Part shown: positions 18,506 to 26,526 of the stretch, one piece after another
How positions within the stretch are numbered: the stretch's first letter is position 1
How the letters are laid out: each line of letters begins with the position of its first letter
Origin: CAYRUD01 sp964427425
Lineage (GTDB): Bacteria > Chlamydiota > Chlamydiia > Chlamydiales > FEN-1388
Length of the DNA: 64,000 bases
Direction of reading: 5' to 3'
NCBI GenBank assembly: GCA_964427425.1
Contig: CAYRUD010000011.1
Coordinates: 93,724-157,723 of the forward strand
Notes under the pieces: model-generated
The model's database searches: none
The model's input: the letters and a program-made list of their open reading frames with translations, nothing else
What the model was told of the DNA's origin: nothing
Made by a program: the position numbers and the translations under genes

Positions 18506-18561
18506 GCATAAAAAAATGTCTTGCCCTCGAGAAATTGACTCTCGCTTGGACAAGACATTTT
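18506..18561 (-). terminator. Strong terminator after the outer-membrane protein gene
   Basis: AAAATGTCTTG (18513-18523) pairs perfectly with CAAGACATTTT (18551-18561) with an inner CGAG/CTCG stem; on the minus strand it runs into seven T residues. Confidence 0.9.
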
Positions 18562-18617
18562 GCTACATGAAAGATTGAAACTACAGTCTTCTTACGAAAA
18601 CTTTACTTAGATTTCGA

Positions 18618-19520
18618 TTAGATGTAGTACGAAACACCGATCTGAGCATAGTTAGGACCAGTAATATTCTTGGTCTGACGCTTGTGATAGTAATCATCAC
18701 CCATGATGACTTTTCCATACATGACTCGGCCAAGTGATATCCATCCTTTCATCTTTTCAGAGAAAGTGTAGTCAAGACGAAACTCAGTTCCTGCTCCTTT
18801 GAAGACTGCAACACCATTCTTAAACTTACCCACATGATGTGAGCGGACAGCTGTAAAGAGGCTGTTGACATTGAACGAGATTTGGCATCTATTAATACCG
18901 TTGTAGATAATACGTGGATTTGGGTACACGGCGTGAAATACCCAATCTTGCCACTTATACTGTGCGCCGATGATTGGCTGCACATTTGTTGCTCTCATTC
19001 CTGTTTGGGCAGCAACACCAACGAATACTGTCACATCTTTGTTAAGTGCATAGGAGCCTTCAAAGCCACCAAGATAGCGAGAGTCATTCGTAAGACTCCA
19101 GCCCTTTGTTGGGACTTCAACTTGCGCAAGTCCTGTCCACTTCCAGTTGTCTTCAGTGATAACGCTTCCTTTCACTCCCAAGGTTGCGTATAGATGGCCT
19201 TTTGGGTGGACTCCTTGATATCCAAAATGAACATGTCTTGCACCTACTTGAAGAGATGCGGCTGCCTTGTCAGCTACATAGAAAGTGTGGCTTGCGGCAA
19301 CTTTAGTGTCGTTAAAAGCAAGCGAGTGCTTTGATTTTTGATTGCGTCTTGAAGAGCACTGCATTGTTTCAGCGTCTACTGAGTTAACAAACGTCAGGCT
19401 CTTATCTTCTTTCTTTTGAGATGGAGCTGATGCTGCATCGACGGCGGCAAGACCTGATGTCGATAAAAGTGCTGCCGACATAAAGATCAATGATGCGAGA
19501 TTGCGTGACTTCATAATCAT
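18618..19520 (-). CDS. Outer-membrane beta-barrel protein
   Basis: 300 aa with a signal peptide (about 1-30, ending near LAAVDA). The mature part alternates short amphipathic strands with Gly/Asn/Lys turns (for example LYATLGVKGS, WTGLAQVEV, VTVFVGVAAQTG, WISLGRVMYG) and closes with NYAQIGVSYYI, a typical last barrel strand. About 10-12 strands are predictable, so it is probably a small porin or surface antigen. An AGGAG lies 8 bases before ATG 19520. Strong terminator, own upstream spacer, so likely a highly expressed single gene. Confidence 0.8.
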   Translation of the reverse strand: MIMKSRNLASLIFMSAALLSTSGLAAVDAASAPSQKKEDKSLTFVNSVDAETMQCSSRRNQKSKHSLAFNDTKVAASHTFYVADKAAASLQVGARHVHFGYQGVHPKGHLYATLGVKGSVITEDNWKWTGLAQVEVPTKGWSLTNDSRYLGGFEGSYALNKDVTVFVGVAAQTGMRATNVQPIIGAQYKWQDWVFHAVYPNPRIIYNGINRCQISFNVNSLFTAVRSHHVGKFKNGVAVFKGAGTEFRLDYTFSEKMKGWISLGRVMYGKVIMGDDYYHKRQTKNITGPNYAQIGVSYYI

Positions 19521-20005
19521 AAGCGGTGCTCCTGATAATTGGTGCTCACAACGTTTTACGATATTTATTGTTTATGGTGTATACATGTGACGTAAAATCA
19601 CACTACGCTATCGCGTCATTTTGCTACAGCTCGAAAAATTGCTCTTCAGAGCTCTTTCTTTATTATTTACTCGCACATGTGATAATGCAGCGAGAAATTA
19701 TTAGATTACATCATTATTTGCATGAATGTTTCTTTTTTCAACCTAAAGTGTGATGCCCGATCATAAAAGCTTACGATTTCTGACAGCCTTTAGCGATTCA
19801 CTTGTTTCTCTGTTGAGTAGAAGAGAGAGGGCTCGAGGGCGTTCATGCCGCGTTACTTTGCAAGAGCAAAAAAAAGAAATAAGCGATATATTGGTTTAGC
19901 CTTTGATTAATGCAATCTTCATTGACCGAACCTTTTCAGGTTGTCTTCTTCGTTATAAATGGATAACTGAAGAAGTGTGGTCTGAAAAGAAAAATTTGAT
20001 AGCTC
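19521..20005. other. Non-coding spacer between divergent barrel and GNAT genes
   Basis: AT-rich, no gene supported. It should contain the promoter of the barrel protein gene on the minus strand. Frames in it have no ribosome site and no recognisable product. Confidence 0.5.
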
Positions 20006-20557
20006 ATGAAAACTGTTTCACTTCCATTTTCTCTTACTACAGAGCGGTTAATTCTGCGTCCTTTTGTAAAGGAAGACTGCTATTGGCTTTACCGTCTCTT
20101 GAGCAACTCTGAAGTTATGAGGTTCTCTCCCAAAGGACCTCTTTCAGAGGATGAAGTCATCGAGATTTTAGATGCCAATATTGATTCTTTTCGGTTGCGA
20201 CAGTTTGGTCTCATGGCATGCATGGTTAAATCGGATGTGCAGTCTGATCCCATAGGTTTTTGCGGTGTGAGTTTGCGTGAAATAGATGGTGTGCTTTATC
20301 CAGAGCTTGGCTACAGGCTGTTTCCTGAGGCATGGGGGAAGGGGTATGCTACCGAAGCTGCGCGAGTGATCCGCGATGATGCTTTCTTTCGACTCCATAT
20401 TCCGCAGGTGGTCTCTTTTATTGACCCGTTAAATACGAATTCAATTAATGTTGCGACAAAAATAGGCGAAAAATTTGGATTTCATGCGACATATCGAGGT
20501 ATAGAAATCGCGGTTTATACGCTCTTAAAAGATGATTTCCTTCTTCAAGATTGCTGA
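20006..20557 (+). CDS. RimJ/RimL-type GNAT N-acetyltransferase
   Basis: 183 aa. The opening TTERLILRPFVKEDCYWLY is the RimL/Acetyltransf_3 strand-helix start, ELGYRLFPEAWGKGYATEAARVI (residues about 105-127) is the acetyl-CoA-binding motif with the GKGYATEA loop, and a later NTNSINVATKIGEKFGF helix matches the conserved N-x-x-S motif. It would acetylate an N-terminus or small amine; the substrate is unknown. No ribosome site is visible before ATG 20006. Confidence 0.9.
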   Translation: MKTVSLPFSLTTERLILRPFVKEDCYWLYRLLSNSEVMRFSPKGPLSEDEVIEILDANIDSFRLRQFGLMACMVKSDVQSDPIGFCGVSLREIDGVLYPELGYRLFPEAWGKGYATEAARVIRDDAFFRLHIPQVVSFIDPLNTNSINVATKIGEKFGFHATYRGIEIAVYTLLKDDFLLQDC

Positions 20558-20701
20558 TTTGCTACTACTCTTTATTTCATTTTTTCTTCCTTTATTTAAT
20601 TAATTAGTTGTTAATGAAAATGCCTAAAGTAGTGTCTCTTTAGATTGTGTAAATACAATTAACCCTGATGTAAAATCCATTCTTTATTTGTAGCTTAAAA
20701 C

Positions 20702-21898
20702 ATGTTTATCAGAATATTTTTAGCCATCGTATGTTGCTTGTTGTCACTCCTTCACTCGGAGAGGCTTAGATGTGTTGAGAGTGTAAATTCTCTTGGAGTG
20801 TCTTTAGAAGTAATAGCGGATTGGCCTAAAGAAACATGTAAAGCGCTTTGTGAAAAAGATACGTCATTCAAAACGTACTCCGAGGGGATTTTTTCAGCTC
20901 TAAAGAGGATTCAACTTTCTCAATCCAGAAAATCAACTCAAAAAATAAAGTCTGGAAAATTTTACAAGATTACCAATGAAGTGACGCTCGAATACTTAAA
21001 GCCTCTTCATTCCTGGGTGATATCATTTCCTGAAAAAGCGATGTTTCTCGGACAGGGACGACATAAGAAAGTGACTAAGGTCATTCTCGTAAGGAAGATG
21101 CAGGCGCATATTGCGGCGCATTGCTGGGGCGATATGTCGACGAAACAAGAGGTTGATGCCCTCAACCGCGTTAAAGATATGCCAGGTGTTGTTCCCTATT
21201 TTGGCGCAGTTCCTAGAAAGAATGGCAAATTCTTTTCCATCTATCTTCTTTATTGTAATGGTGGAGAACTTAGAGCATTTGTAGTGCAAGAGGCGAAAGA
21301 AAGACTGCCATTTCAAGAGAAAATCGTTATTGCGCGAGATGCGGCTATAGGATTGAAATCCCTTCATGAGAGGGGTCTTATCCATTACGACGTTCATGCG
21401 GGCAATGTGTTTATGGTTCGAGAAAGTGGCCAGCTTCAAGCTTTCTTAGGAGACTTTGGTCATACATTTCTGGCCTCTTCTGCAGGCAATCGGCCTGGAT
21501 ACGTTGCTGCAAGGCGCACCCCTGCAGAATCATTGCGAGTAGAACTGAAAAATATAGATCGCTTTAAGACAGATATACATGCGTTAGGATCGGTCTTCTA
21601 TGAGATTGCCTGGCATCACTATCATCCTTGGGGCTTTTATCTTCCTAGAGCGGCAGCTCACCAATTTCCTCGTTCTATGAGAAAGATGTATTATCAAAAA
21701 ATAGTCTCTGCTTACTCAGAGATGAGGAAAAAGCTTGTTGGACCAGCTCTTATAAAGAAATCTTCTGGTATTGCATTAACTCCTGAAGAGAGATTTCAGA
21801 TTTTGACATTCGAGATGATGCACTATCTTCCAGAACAAAGGCCGTCTCTTCCAGAGGTTATTGCTGAATTGAATTCAATCTTGGGTGAGCTTGAATAA
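20702..21898 (+). CDS. Protein kinase with N-terminal signal-like segment
   Basis: 398 aa. Residues 4-18 (RIFLAIVCCLLSLL) form a signal peptide or membrane anchor, so the kinase may act outside the cytoplasm or be secreted. The kinase fold spans about 110-395: glycine-loop-like FLGQGRHKKV (115-124), catalytic loop HYDVHAGN (228-235) with Asp230 and Asn235, DFG at 251-253, a PAES activation-loop end, the IHALG helix F segment, and a final RPSLPEV. Both catalytic Asp residues are present, so activity is plausible; the beta-3 lysine is not in a standard AVK context. Unlike the eight-member array at 29-43 kb it lacks their AYIIPR N-lobe motif. No ribosome site precedes the ATG; the terminator at 21912 is shared with the convergent speD-like gene. 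Confidence 0.85.
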   Translation: MFIRIFLAIVCCLLSLLHSERLRCVESVNSLGVSLEVIADWPKETCKALCEKDTSFKTYSEGIFSALKRIQLSQSRKSTQKIKSGKFYKITNEVTLEYLKPLHSWVISFPEKAMFLGQGRHKKVTKVILVRKMQAHIAAHCWGDMSTKQEVDALNRVKDMPGVVPYFGAVPRKNGKFFSIYLLYCNGGELRAFVVQEAKERLPFQEKIVIARDAAIGLKSLHERGLIHYDVHAGNVFMVRESGQLQAFLGDFGHTFLASSAGNRPGYVAARRTPAESLRVELKNIDRFKTDIHALGSVFYEIAWHHYHPWGFYLPRAAAHQFPRSMRKMYYQKIVSAYSEMRKKLVGPALIKKSSGIALTPEERFQILTFEMMHYLPEQRPSLPEVIAELNSILGELE

Positions 21899-21911
21899 AG
21901 GATATAATGTA

Positions 21912-21937
21912 AGTAGCCTCCCAGTTGAGAGGCTACT
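21912..21937 (+). terminator. Bidirectional hairpin between kinase and SpeD-like genes
   Basis: AGTAGCCTC (21912-21920) pairs perfectly with GAGGCTACT (21929-21937). It lies 13 bases after one stop codon and 9 before the other, convergent, one. T tracts are weak on both sides. Confidence 0.65.
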
Positions 21938-21945
21938 GTCTAGCA

Positions 21946-22437
21946 TTATTTTCTTGTAATAATAGAGGAGTCTACTTCAGTTGGTTGTAAGTATGCTCTT
22001 AAGGACTTGTCGAAATTTTCCCATGAGCATCTTGTCCCGCATGTGAAGAGGTCAACAAAGCAGGCGTTATGTTCTGGATATGTGTGGATACTTGCATGGC
22101 TTTCAGAGAGTAAGACTACCATTGTGTAGCCATCGCCTGAGAATCTAAAATCGTTGTGCGACAGTACCTTTGCATTTGAGTCGTGAGCCGCCATAATCAT
22201 GGCATACCGTAAAGAGTCGATGTTTCTGAGAGCTTTTTCATCGCATCCTTTGTAGCTGGCTACAAAATGAGTTCCATTAAAATCATATTGCACCGGCTCT
22301 TCAGGGGTTGTGAGGCAAGTCTCCGAATAAAGACGGGCTGATTCAAGAAAAAGAGGTGATGCTAAAATTCCTGATGTAGCTGTGGTCAGTGTCAATAATG
22401 AGAGGGTCTTTGAGAAAGCATTAAATAACTTTTTCAT
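21946..22437 (-). CDS. speD: S-adenosylmethionine decarboxylase-like protein with a signal peptide
   Basis: 163 aa. The prokaryotic AdoMet decarboxylase motif is complete: SESHASIHTYPE at 111-122 with the self-processing Ser113 (source of the pyruvoyl group), His118, and Cys133 in DLFTCG. Family members are about 120-140 aa and begin near GTHFVASYKGC, which here is residue 55; before it sits MKKLFNAFSKTLSLLTLTTA and a small-residue region ending at GILAS, which reads as a Sec signal peptide. The enzyme normally makes decarboxylated SAM for spermidine synthesis in the cytoplasm, so export would be odd. No spermidine synthase is nearby. Alternatively the N-terminus is a membrane anchor or the start is misjudged, but no later Met fits. 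Confidence 0.85.
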   Translation of the reverse strand: MKKLFNAFSKTLSLLTLTTATSGILASPLFLESARLYSETCLTTPEEPVQYDFNGTHFVASYKGCDEKALRNIDSLRYAMIMAAHDSNAKVLSHNDFRFSGDGYTMVVLLSESHASIHTYPEHNACFVDLFTCGTRCSWENFDKSLRAYLQPTEVDSSIITRK

Positions 22438-22595
22438 GAAATTTTAATTATTTCCTCGAGTAAGGTTGTTGGCGTCAGATCTCAGAAATATCTTCATTCA
22501 CTATCGTACAATACTTCGACAGGAATATTCGGCGGCGAGTATATTTATTATTTTATTAATAACCAACAATAAACGTTATAAAGAAATTTCTACTG

Positions 22596-23456
22596 ATGTG
22601 TGAATGTAATCCCATTGGATATTACAAACTATATTCCGATACCTTTTTTAAAGATACACTGCCGAGGCAGCCGCAAGGAGAACATATTGGAAGGATTGTT
22701 CTAGAACCTGATCATAACTTTGAAATGGCTTTAGAGGATCTTTTATTCTTTAGTCATATTTGGCTGATCTTTTGGTTTCACGAAGTCTCTTCATGGCGAC
22801 CAAAGGTTAATCCTCCTAAAAGTGAGAAGAAAAGAGGAGTTTTCGCAACGAGGTCACCACATAGGCCGAATCCTATAGGGCTCTCGGTGGTTGAGCTTCT
22901 TTCAGTAGATGGTCGTACACTGACTATCCGCTCCGCAGATCTTCTTGATGGCACTCCTATACTTGATATCAAACCATATCTTGCTCTTTATGACAGCGTG
23001 CCTCATGCCTCCATGGGATGGCTTCAGGATAGAGATTCATTTCATAAGGCTGTATATCAATTTTTGTGGAATGAAGACTCATCTTTGAGAGCAGCGTGGG
23101 TTGAAAAAAGGGGATTACATATTCGTAGTGATATTGAAAGAAGCTTGCAGTCGCTAGGTCTTACGCCAAATTCTTCAAATAGGATTCAATTACTTAAAAT
23201 TGAGGGGGAGCGTGTCTTTGCTGTAAAAGCGTATCGAACTTGGAGAATTTATTTTACATACGCGAAATCTATGTCTTACGACATAGGGAGCTCTTTTAAA
23301 GTGCAGATTCTTGCTCTCTACAGTGGCTACAGTGATGAGGAACTAGCTCTCGGAGAAAGTGATAAGTGGCTTGATAAGGATCTCCACCGAGAGTTTAATA
23401 TTGCTTTTCGTAAAGTCGATATCAAGGCGTTGGAGAAGGAAGTGTTGGAATCGTAA
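22596..23456 (+). CDS. trmO: tRNA (adenine(37)-N6)-methyltransferase TrmO (TsaA/YaeB family)
   Basis: 286 aa. TrmO methylates t6A37 in tRNAs using SAM. The N-terminal beta-barrel domain carries the hallmark FATRSPHRPNPIGLS (residues about 87-101) and DLLDGTPILDIKPY (about 116-130). The C-terminal half, around residues 150-285, is longer than in E. coli TrmO (235 aa) and includes the target-recognition region. The gene ends 35 bases inside the convergent M29 peptidase gene, so the two 3' ends overlap. Confidence 0.93.
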   Translation: MCECNPIGYYKLYSDTFFKDTLPRQPQGEHIGRIVLEPDHNFEMALEDLLFFSHIWLIFWFHEVSSWRPKVNPPKSEKKRGVFATRSPHRPNPIGLSVVELLSVDGRTLTIRSADLLDGTPILDIKPYLALYDSVPHASMGWLQDRDSFHKAVYQFLWNEDSSLRAAWVEKRGLHIRSDIERSLQSLGLTPNSSNRIQLLKIEGERVFAVKAYRTWRIYFTYAKSMSYDIGSSFKVQILALYSGYSDEELALGESDKWLDKDLHREFNIAFRKVDIKALEKEVLES

Positions 23457-24588
23457 AGCGCCCTTTCTCAAAAATGAGTTTACCATCAGCATAGATGCGT
23501 CCACTTGCTCTAAGATCTGTCACAAGATCCCAGTGGAGGGCTGACATATTAGAGTTTCCTGTCTCTGGATAGCCTTTTCCTAAAGCTAAGTGGAAGGTGC
23601 CGCCTATTTTTTCATCAAAGAGGATGTTAGTCGTTCCTCGTTGAATAGCCCAATTAGTCCCTATAGCTATTTCTCCAACGTACGAGGCGCCTTTATCTTG
23701 ATTGATCATGGTATGTAAAAACGCTTCATTCGTCTCACTTGTCGCCTTAACAACCTTTCCTTTTTCAAAGACGAGGTTAATTCCTCGAACTTCTACATTT
23801 TTATAAATAGTTGGAAAGGAGACAGAAACGGTTCCATTAACACCGCCGGTAGGGCTCATGAGATTTGGGCCAGTGAAGACCTCTCCATCAGGAAAGTTCG
23901 AGCCACCTGCGCAATTCACCCATTGCATGGAGGCAACATCAACCTCAAGGTCGGTTCCCTCTTCATTGACAAATCGAAGGATCTTTACGTTGCTAAGGTA
24001 TTCCTTTAACATTTCTTGCCATTCAGCTTGTTTTTTCCAAGAGGCTATAGGATCTGGATGGTCAAGAAATCCCGCTTGAATTGTCATCGCGGTATAGTCG
24101 CTTGTACTCATGTTGGCTTCTTGTGCCAAAGAAGGGGAGGGGTATTGTGTTAGACACCATTGTAAAGAGCCCTCATGGCTTCTGCCAAGCACAGTATCGA
24201 GAATAGGTCGATAGCCTTTACTATAGAGGGCGTGACGTTCTGGTGCAATTTGGCTCAAAGCTCGCGTATTACTATGGGAGTGGATAATAAGATATTTATC
24301 AGCGTTTTGAGCGAGAAAATTCCACAGTTTCGGAGTCGTAGTAAGCTGATCGTCGCTGGCGTGGGTAAAGAAAAATTCTTTTAAGTCATTAGGTTGAAGG
24401 AGAATATCAATATAGGCCCCTTTGAGGAGCGCTTGAGCATATACTGCTTCAATGAGCGGCATGGCTTCTGGGGTTGCAATAATTCCTAAGTATTCTCGAG
24501 GCTTAACATCTAAGCAGTAGTTGATTAATACGTCTGCCCATTTAGATGTATATTGCGACATATGGAGTGAAGGTGGAAGCGGTTTCAT
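23422..24588 (-). CDS. Aminopeptidase, M29 family (AmpS/PepS/aminopeptidase T)
   Basis: 388 aa cytoplasmic metallo-aminopeptidase that releases N-terminal residues from peptides. The C-terminal metal-binding half is well conserved: NFPDGEVFTGP (about 229-239), GEIAIGTNW (about 305-313), NILFDEKIGGTFHLALG (about 320-336) and HWDLVTDLR (about 352-360), supplying the Glu, His and Asp ligands of the two-metal site. The length is about 20-30 residues shorter than typical M29 enzymes, mainly at the N-terminus. Met10 is an alternative start. It follows pfkA on the same strand, 66 bases later, with a hairpin between them. Confidence 0.93.
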   Translation of the reverse strand: MKPLPPSLHMSQYTSKWADVLINYCLDVKPREYLGIIATPEAMPLIEAVYAQALLKGAYIDILLQPNDLKEFFFTHASDDQLTTTPKLWNFLAQNADKYLIIHSHSNTRALSQIAPERHALYSKGYRPILDTVLGRSHEGSLQWCLTQYPSPSLAQEANMSTSDYTAMTIQAGFLDHPDPIASWKKQAEWQEMLKEYLSNVKILRFVNEEGTDLEVDVASMQWVNCAGGSNFPDGEVFTGPNLMSPTGGVNGTVSVSFPTIYKNVEVRGINLVFEKGKVVKATSETNEAFLHTMINQDKGASYVGEIAIGTNWAIQRGTTNILFDEKIGGTFHLALGKGYPETGNSNMSALHWDLVTDLRASGRIYADGKLIFEKGRFTIPTLPSPTP

Positions 24589-24622
24589 CGATGAACGCTT
24601 AAAGCCTCGAGTTTGATGTAAG

Positions 24623-24649
24623 ATGCATGGTATAGATCATACCATGCAT
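24623..24649 (-). terminator. Perfect inverted repeat between pfkA and the M29 gene
   Basis: ATGCATGGTAT (24623-24633) and ATACCATGCAT (24639-24649) form an 11-base stem with a 5-base loop, 6 bases after the pfkA stop. There is no strong T tract, so it may be a processing or attenuation hairpin. Confidence 0.5.
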
Positions 24650-24654
24650 ATTCT

Positions 24655-25620
24655 CTAATTTTCGAGCGCAAATCCTAATTTAAGAAGATAAGGATCTAGG
24701 GGTTTCTTGTTTTTCCATGTGTCTTCGAGAGGAGTTGTGCAAAGAACTCCTTGGATCTCTCCGACCATGACACCTGATCTTTTCTCGCTTAGCATTTCAA
24801 CAGCGTAGGCACCGAGTTTCGTTGCTATGATTCTATCTCTCGCATTTGGAGCGCCGCCTCGTTGGATGTGTCCTAATACGACAACACGATATTCGCTTCC
24901 GCAAAGTTTTTTTAATTTTGCTGCGACATCAAAAGCGGTGCCATCTTTATTGCCTTCTGCAACGATAAGGATGCTCGACGTTTTCCCGCGCTGTTTTCCC
25001 TGCATGAGTCGGTTGTGGATTTCTGTAAGCTCAAGCGTCATTTCAGGGACTAATACTTCTTCGGCTCCGCTTGCGATACCAGCTTCAAGAGCGATATATC
25101 CGGCATGACGGCCCATAACTTCCACGAGAAAATATCTTTCTTGTGCTTCAGCGGTATCTCTGATTTTATCAATAGCTTCTAATGCTGTATTGACAGCTGT
25201 ATCGAATCCGATTGTATAGTCAGTGCCCCAGAGGTCGTTATCGATAGTCCCAGGCACTCCGATAATGCACCCTGGCCAAATCTCGGACAAGAGTTTTGCG
25301 CCTCTAAACGATCCATCGCCACCGATGACAATAAGACCTTCTATGCCGAATGCTTCGAGCGTTTTCTTTGCTTGCTCTCTTCCTTCGAGTGTCTCAAACT
25401 CTTTGCAACGCGATGATCGTAAAATTGTTCCGCCTCTTTGAATAATATTCGAGACAGAACGAGACCCCAATTCTTCGAGCTCACCGTAAATGAGGCCTCT
25501 ATATCCTCGGTGTACACCAAAAACCGTCCAATCATGGCTTTTTGCTACTCGTACTGCTGCGCGAATGGCCGCATTCATTCCGGGAGCATCTCCGCCGCTT
25601 GTTAGGATAGCAATTCTCAT
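24655..25620 (-). CDS. pfkA: ATP-dependent 6-phosphofructokinase
   Basis: Phosphorylates fructose 6-phosphate in glycolysis. I choose ATG at 25620 (MRIAILTSGG), with GAGG 7 bases upstream, over an upstream ATG eight codons earlier; this gives 321 aa, the usual bacterial size. The nucleotide motif is GGDGS (residues 100-104): a Gly at the second discriminating position marks ATP specificity, where pyrophosphate enzymes have Asp (GGDD). The catalytic PGTIDND (123-129) and the effector/substrate motif VEVMGRHAGY are intact. Known chlamydial PFKs are mostly of the PPi type, so an ATP-type single-domain enzyme is worth noting. Confidence 0.95.
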   Translation of the reverse strand: MRIAILTSGGDAPGMNAAIRAAVRVAKSHDWTVFGVHRGYRGLIYGELEELGSRSVSNIIQRGGTILRSSRCKEFETLEGREQAKKTLEAFGIEGLIVIGGDGSFRGAKLLSEIWPGCIIGVPGTIDNDLWGTDYTIGFDTAVNTALEAIDKIRDTAEAQERYFLVEVMGRHAGYIALEAGIASGAEEVLVPEMTLELTEIHNRLMQGKQRGKTSSILIVAEGNKDGTAFDVAAKLKKLCGSEYRVVVLGHIQRGGAPNARDRIIATKLGAYAVEMLSEKRSGVMVGEIQGVLCTTPLEDTWKNKKPLDPYLLKLGFALEN

Positions 25621-26070
25621 TGGTTGCCTCGTGCAAAGAATCAATCAAGGATATTTACTTACGTTTTTCTTGTATTATGTATGAAATCAAGAAAGACGGT
25701 GTCAAGAAAGCAGGCGACTGAGATAGTCGTTCTCTCATGTGCCATTACTTTTCTTTACTTGATCACTTTTTTTTACAATAGGCAAGAAAGCGACTCTTTG
25801 TAAAGAATTTCTCAACTTCTTTTTATAGATTTAGAGTTTCTATCAAGAACTGTTTAGAGTTATCTCTTTTCTCAAATTATTTCTTTTTGCTAGAACCGTA
25901 ACCAGACGTCCTTGATGTTCATGGATAAGTAAGTCCTGAAATTGAAAAAGAAAGCAACTCAAACGACATCGTTCATAGCGGTAGCGCTCAGGAAGCCTTT
26001 TTTTCAACAGCTACATGTACACCTGAAGAGGACTATCTGATTTTTGAGATTTTCTTAAGGAGTTATTACA
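25621..26070. other. Non-coding spacer upstream of pfkA and the small acidic secreted gene
   Basis: No gene supported. It holds divergent promoters. T-rich blocks around 25746-25780 and 25860-25890 are visible, with no recognised operator. Confidence 0.5.
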
Positions 26071-26439
26071 GTGAAATATTCTTCATTGAGCACACTTTTT
26101 TGCGTATTGTCTCTCAGTGTTATGTCTTATGGTCAGCTAGCTGCAGGACAAAAAGCTTCTGATCCTGCTTCACCAAAATCAATGATCGCTGATCATTCAT
26201 GCCCATCATGTGAGGCTCAAGCTAAGAAAGATGATGGAAAGAAGGCTACAGAACCAAAGTCATCGACTTCGCCAAAATCGATTGTTGCTGATGCTTCGAA
26301 AGAGCCAAATCTCCAAGTTGATGTTGATCAAACAGATACCTTAGCAATTCCTCTCGATACCAGCGAAGAAGAAGAAGCTCAAGAGATGCAATCGCTCGAG
26401 AATGAGCAAGCAAAGCTCGCTCAAAAGAAGAAAGCTTAA
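26071..26439 (+). CDS. Small secreted acidic protein with an internal repeat
   Basis: 122 aa, starting at a GTG codon with a textbook AAGGAG 8 bases upstream, which decides the start. A signal peptide occupies about residues 1-26 (ending near QLAAGQ). The mature part is low-complexity and charged, with two copies of SPKS(M/I)(I/V)AD (around 34-41 and 67-74), a CPSC pair between them and a Glu-rich C-terminal helix ending in KKKA. It is probably intrinsically disordered and periplasmic or secreted. No family recognised. Confidence 0.75.
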   Translation: MKYSSLSTLFCVLSLSVMSYGQLAAGQKASDPASPKSMIADHSCPSCEAQAKKDDGKKATEPKSSTSPKSIVADASKEPNLQVDVDQTDTLAIPLDTSEEEEAQEMQSLENEQAKLAQKKKA

Positions 26440-26474
26440 GTGTAAGATTTTTGGCTTTCAAGGATTTATAAAGG

Positions 26475-26520
26475 GAAGATAGACGATTCAAAGAAAGTGT
26501 CTATCTTCTCTTTTCTTTTA
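26475..26520 (+). terminator. Rho-independent terminator after the small secreted gene
   Basis: GAAGATAGAC (26475-26484) pairs perfectly with GTCTATCTTC (26499-26508), followed by TCTTTTCTTTT. It also faces the convergent HMG-CoA synthase gene. Confidence 0.85.
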
Positions 26521-26526
26521 ATAGCT

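Noticed and set aside
19903..20112. 69-codon frame overlapping the start of the GNAT gene
   Set aside because: Overlaps the GNAT coding frame and has no recognisable product.
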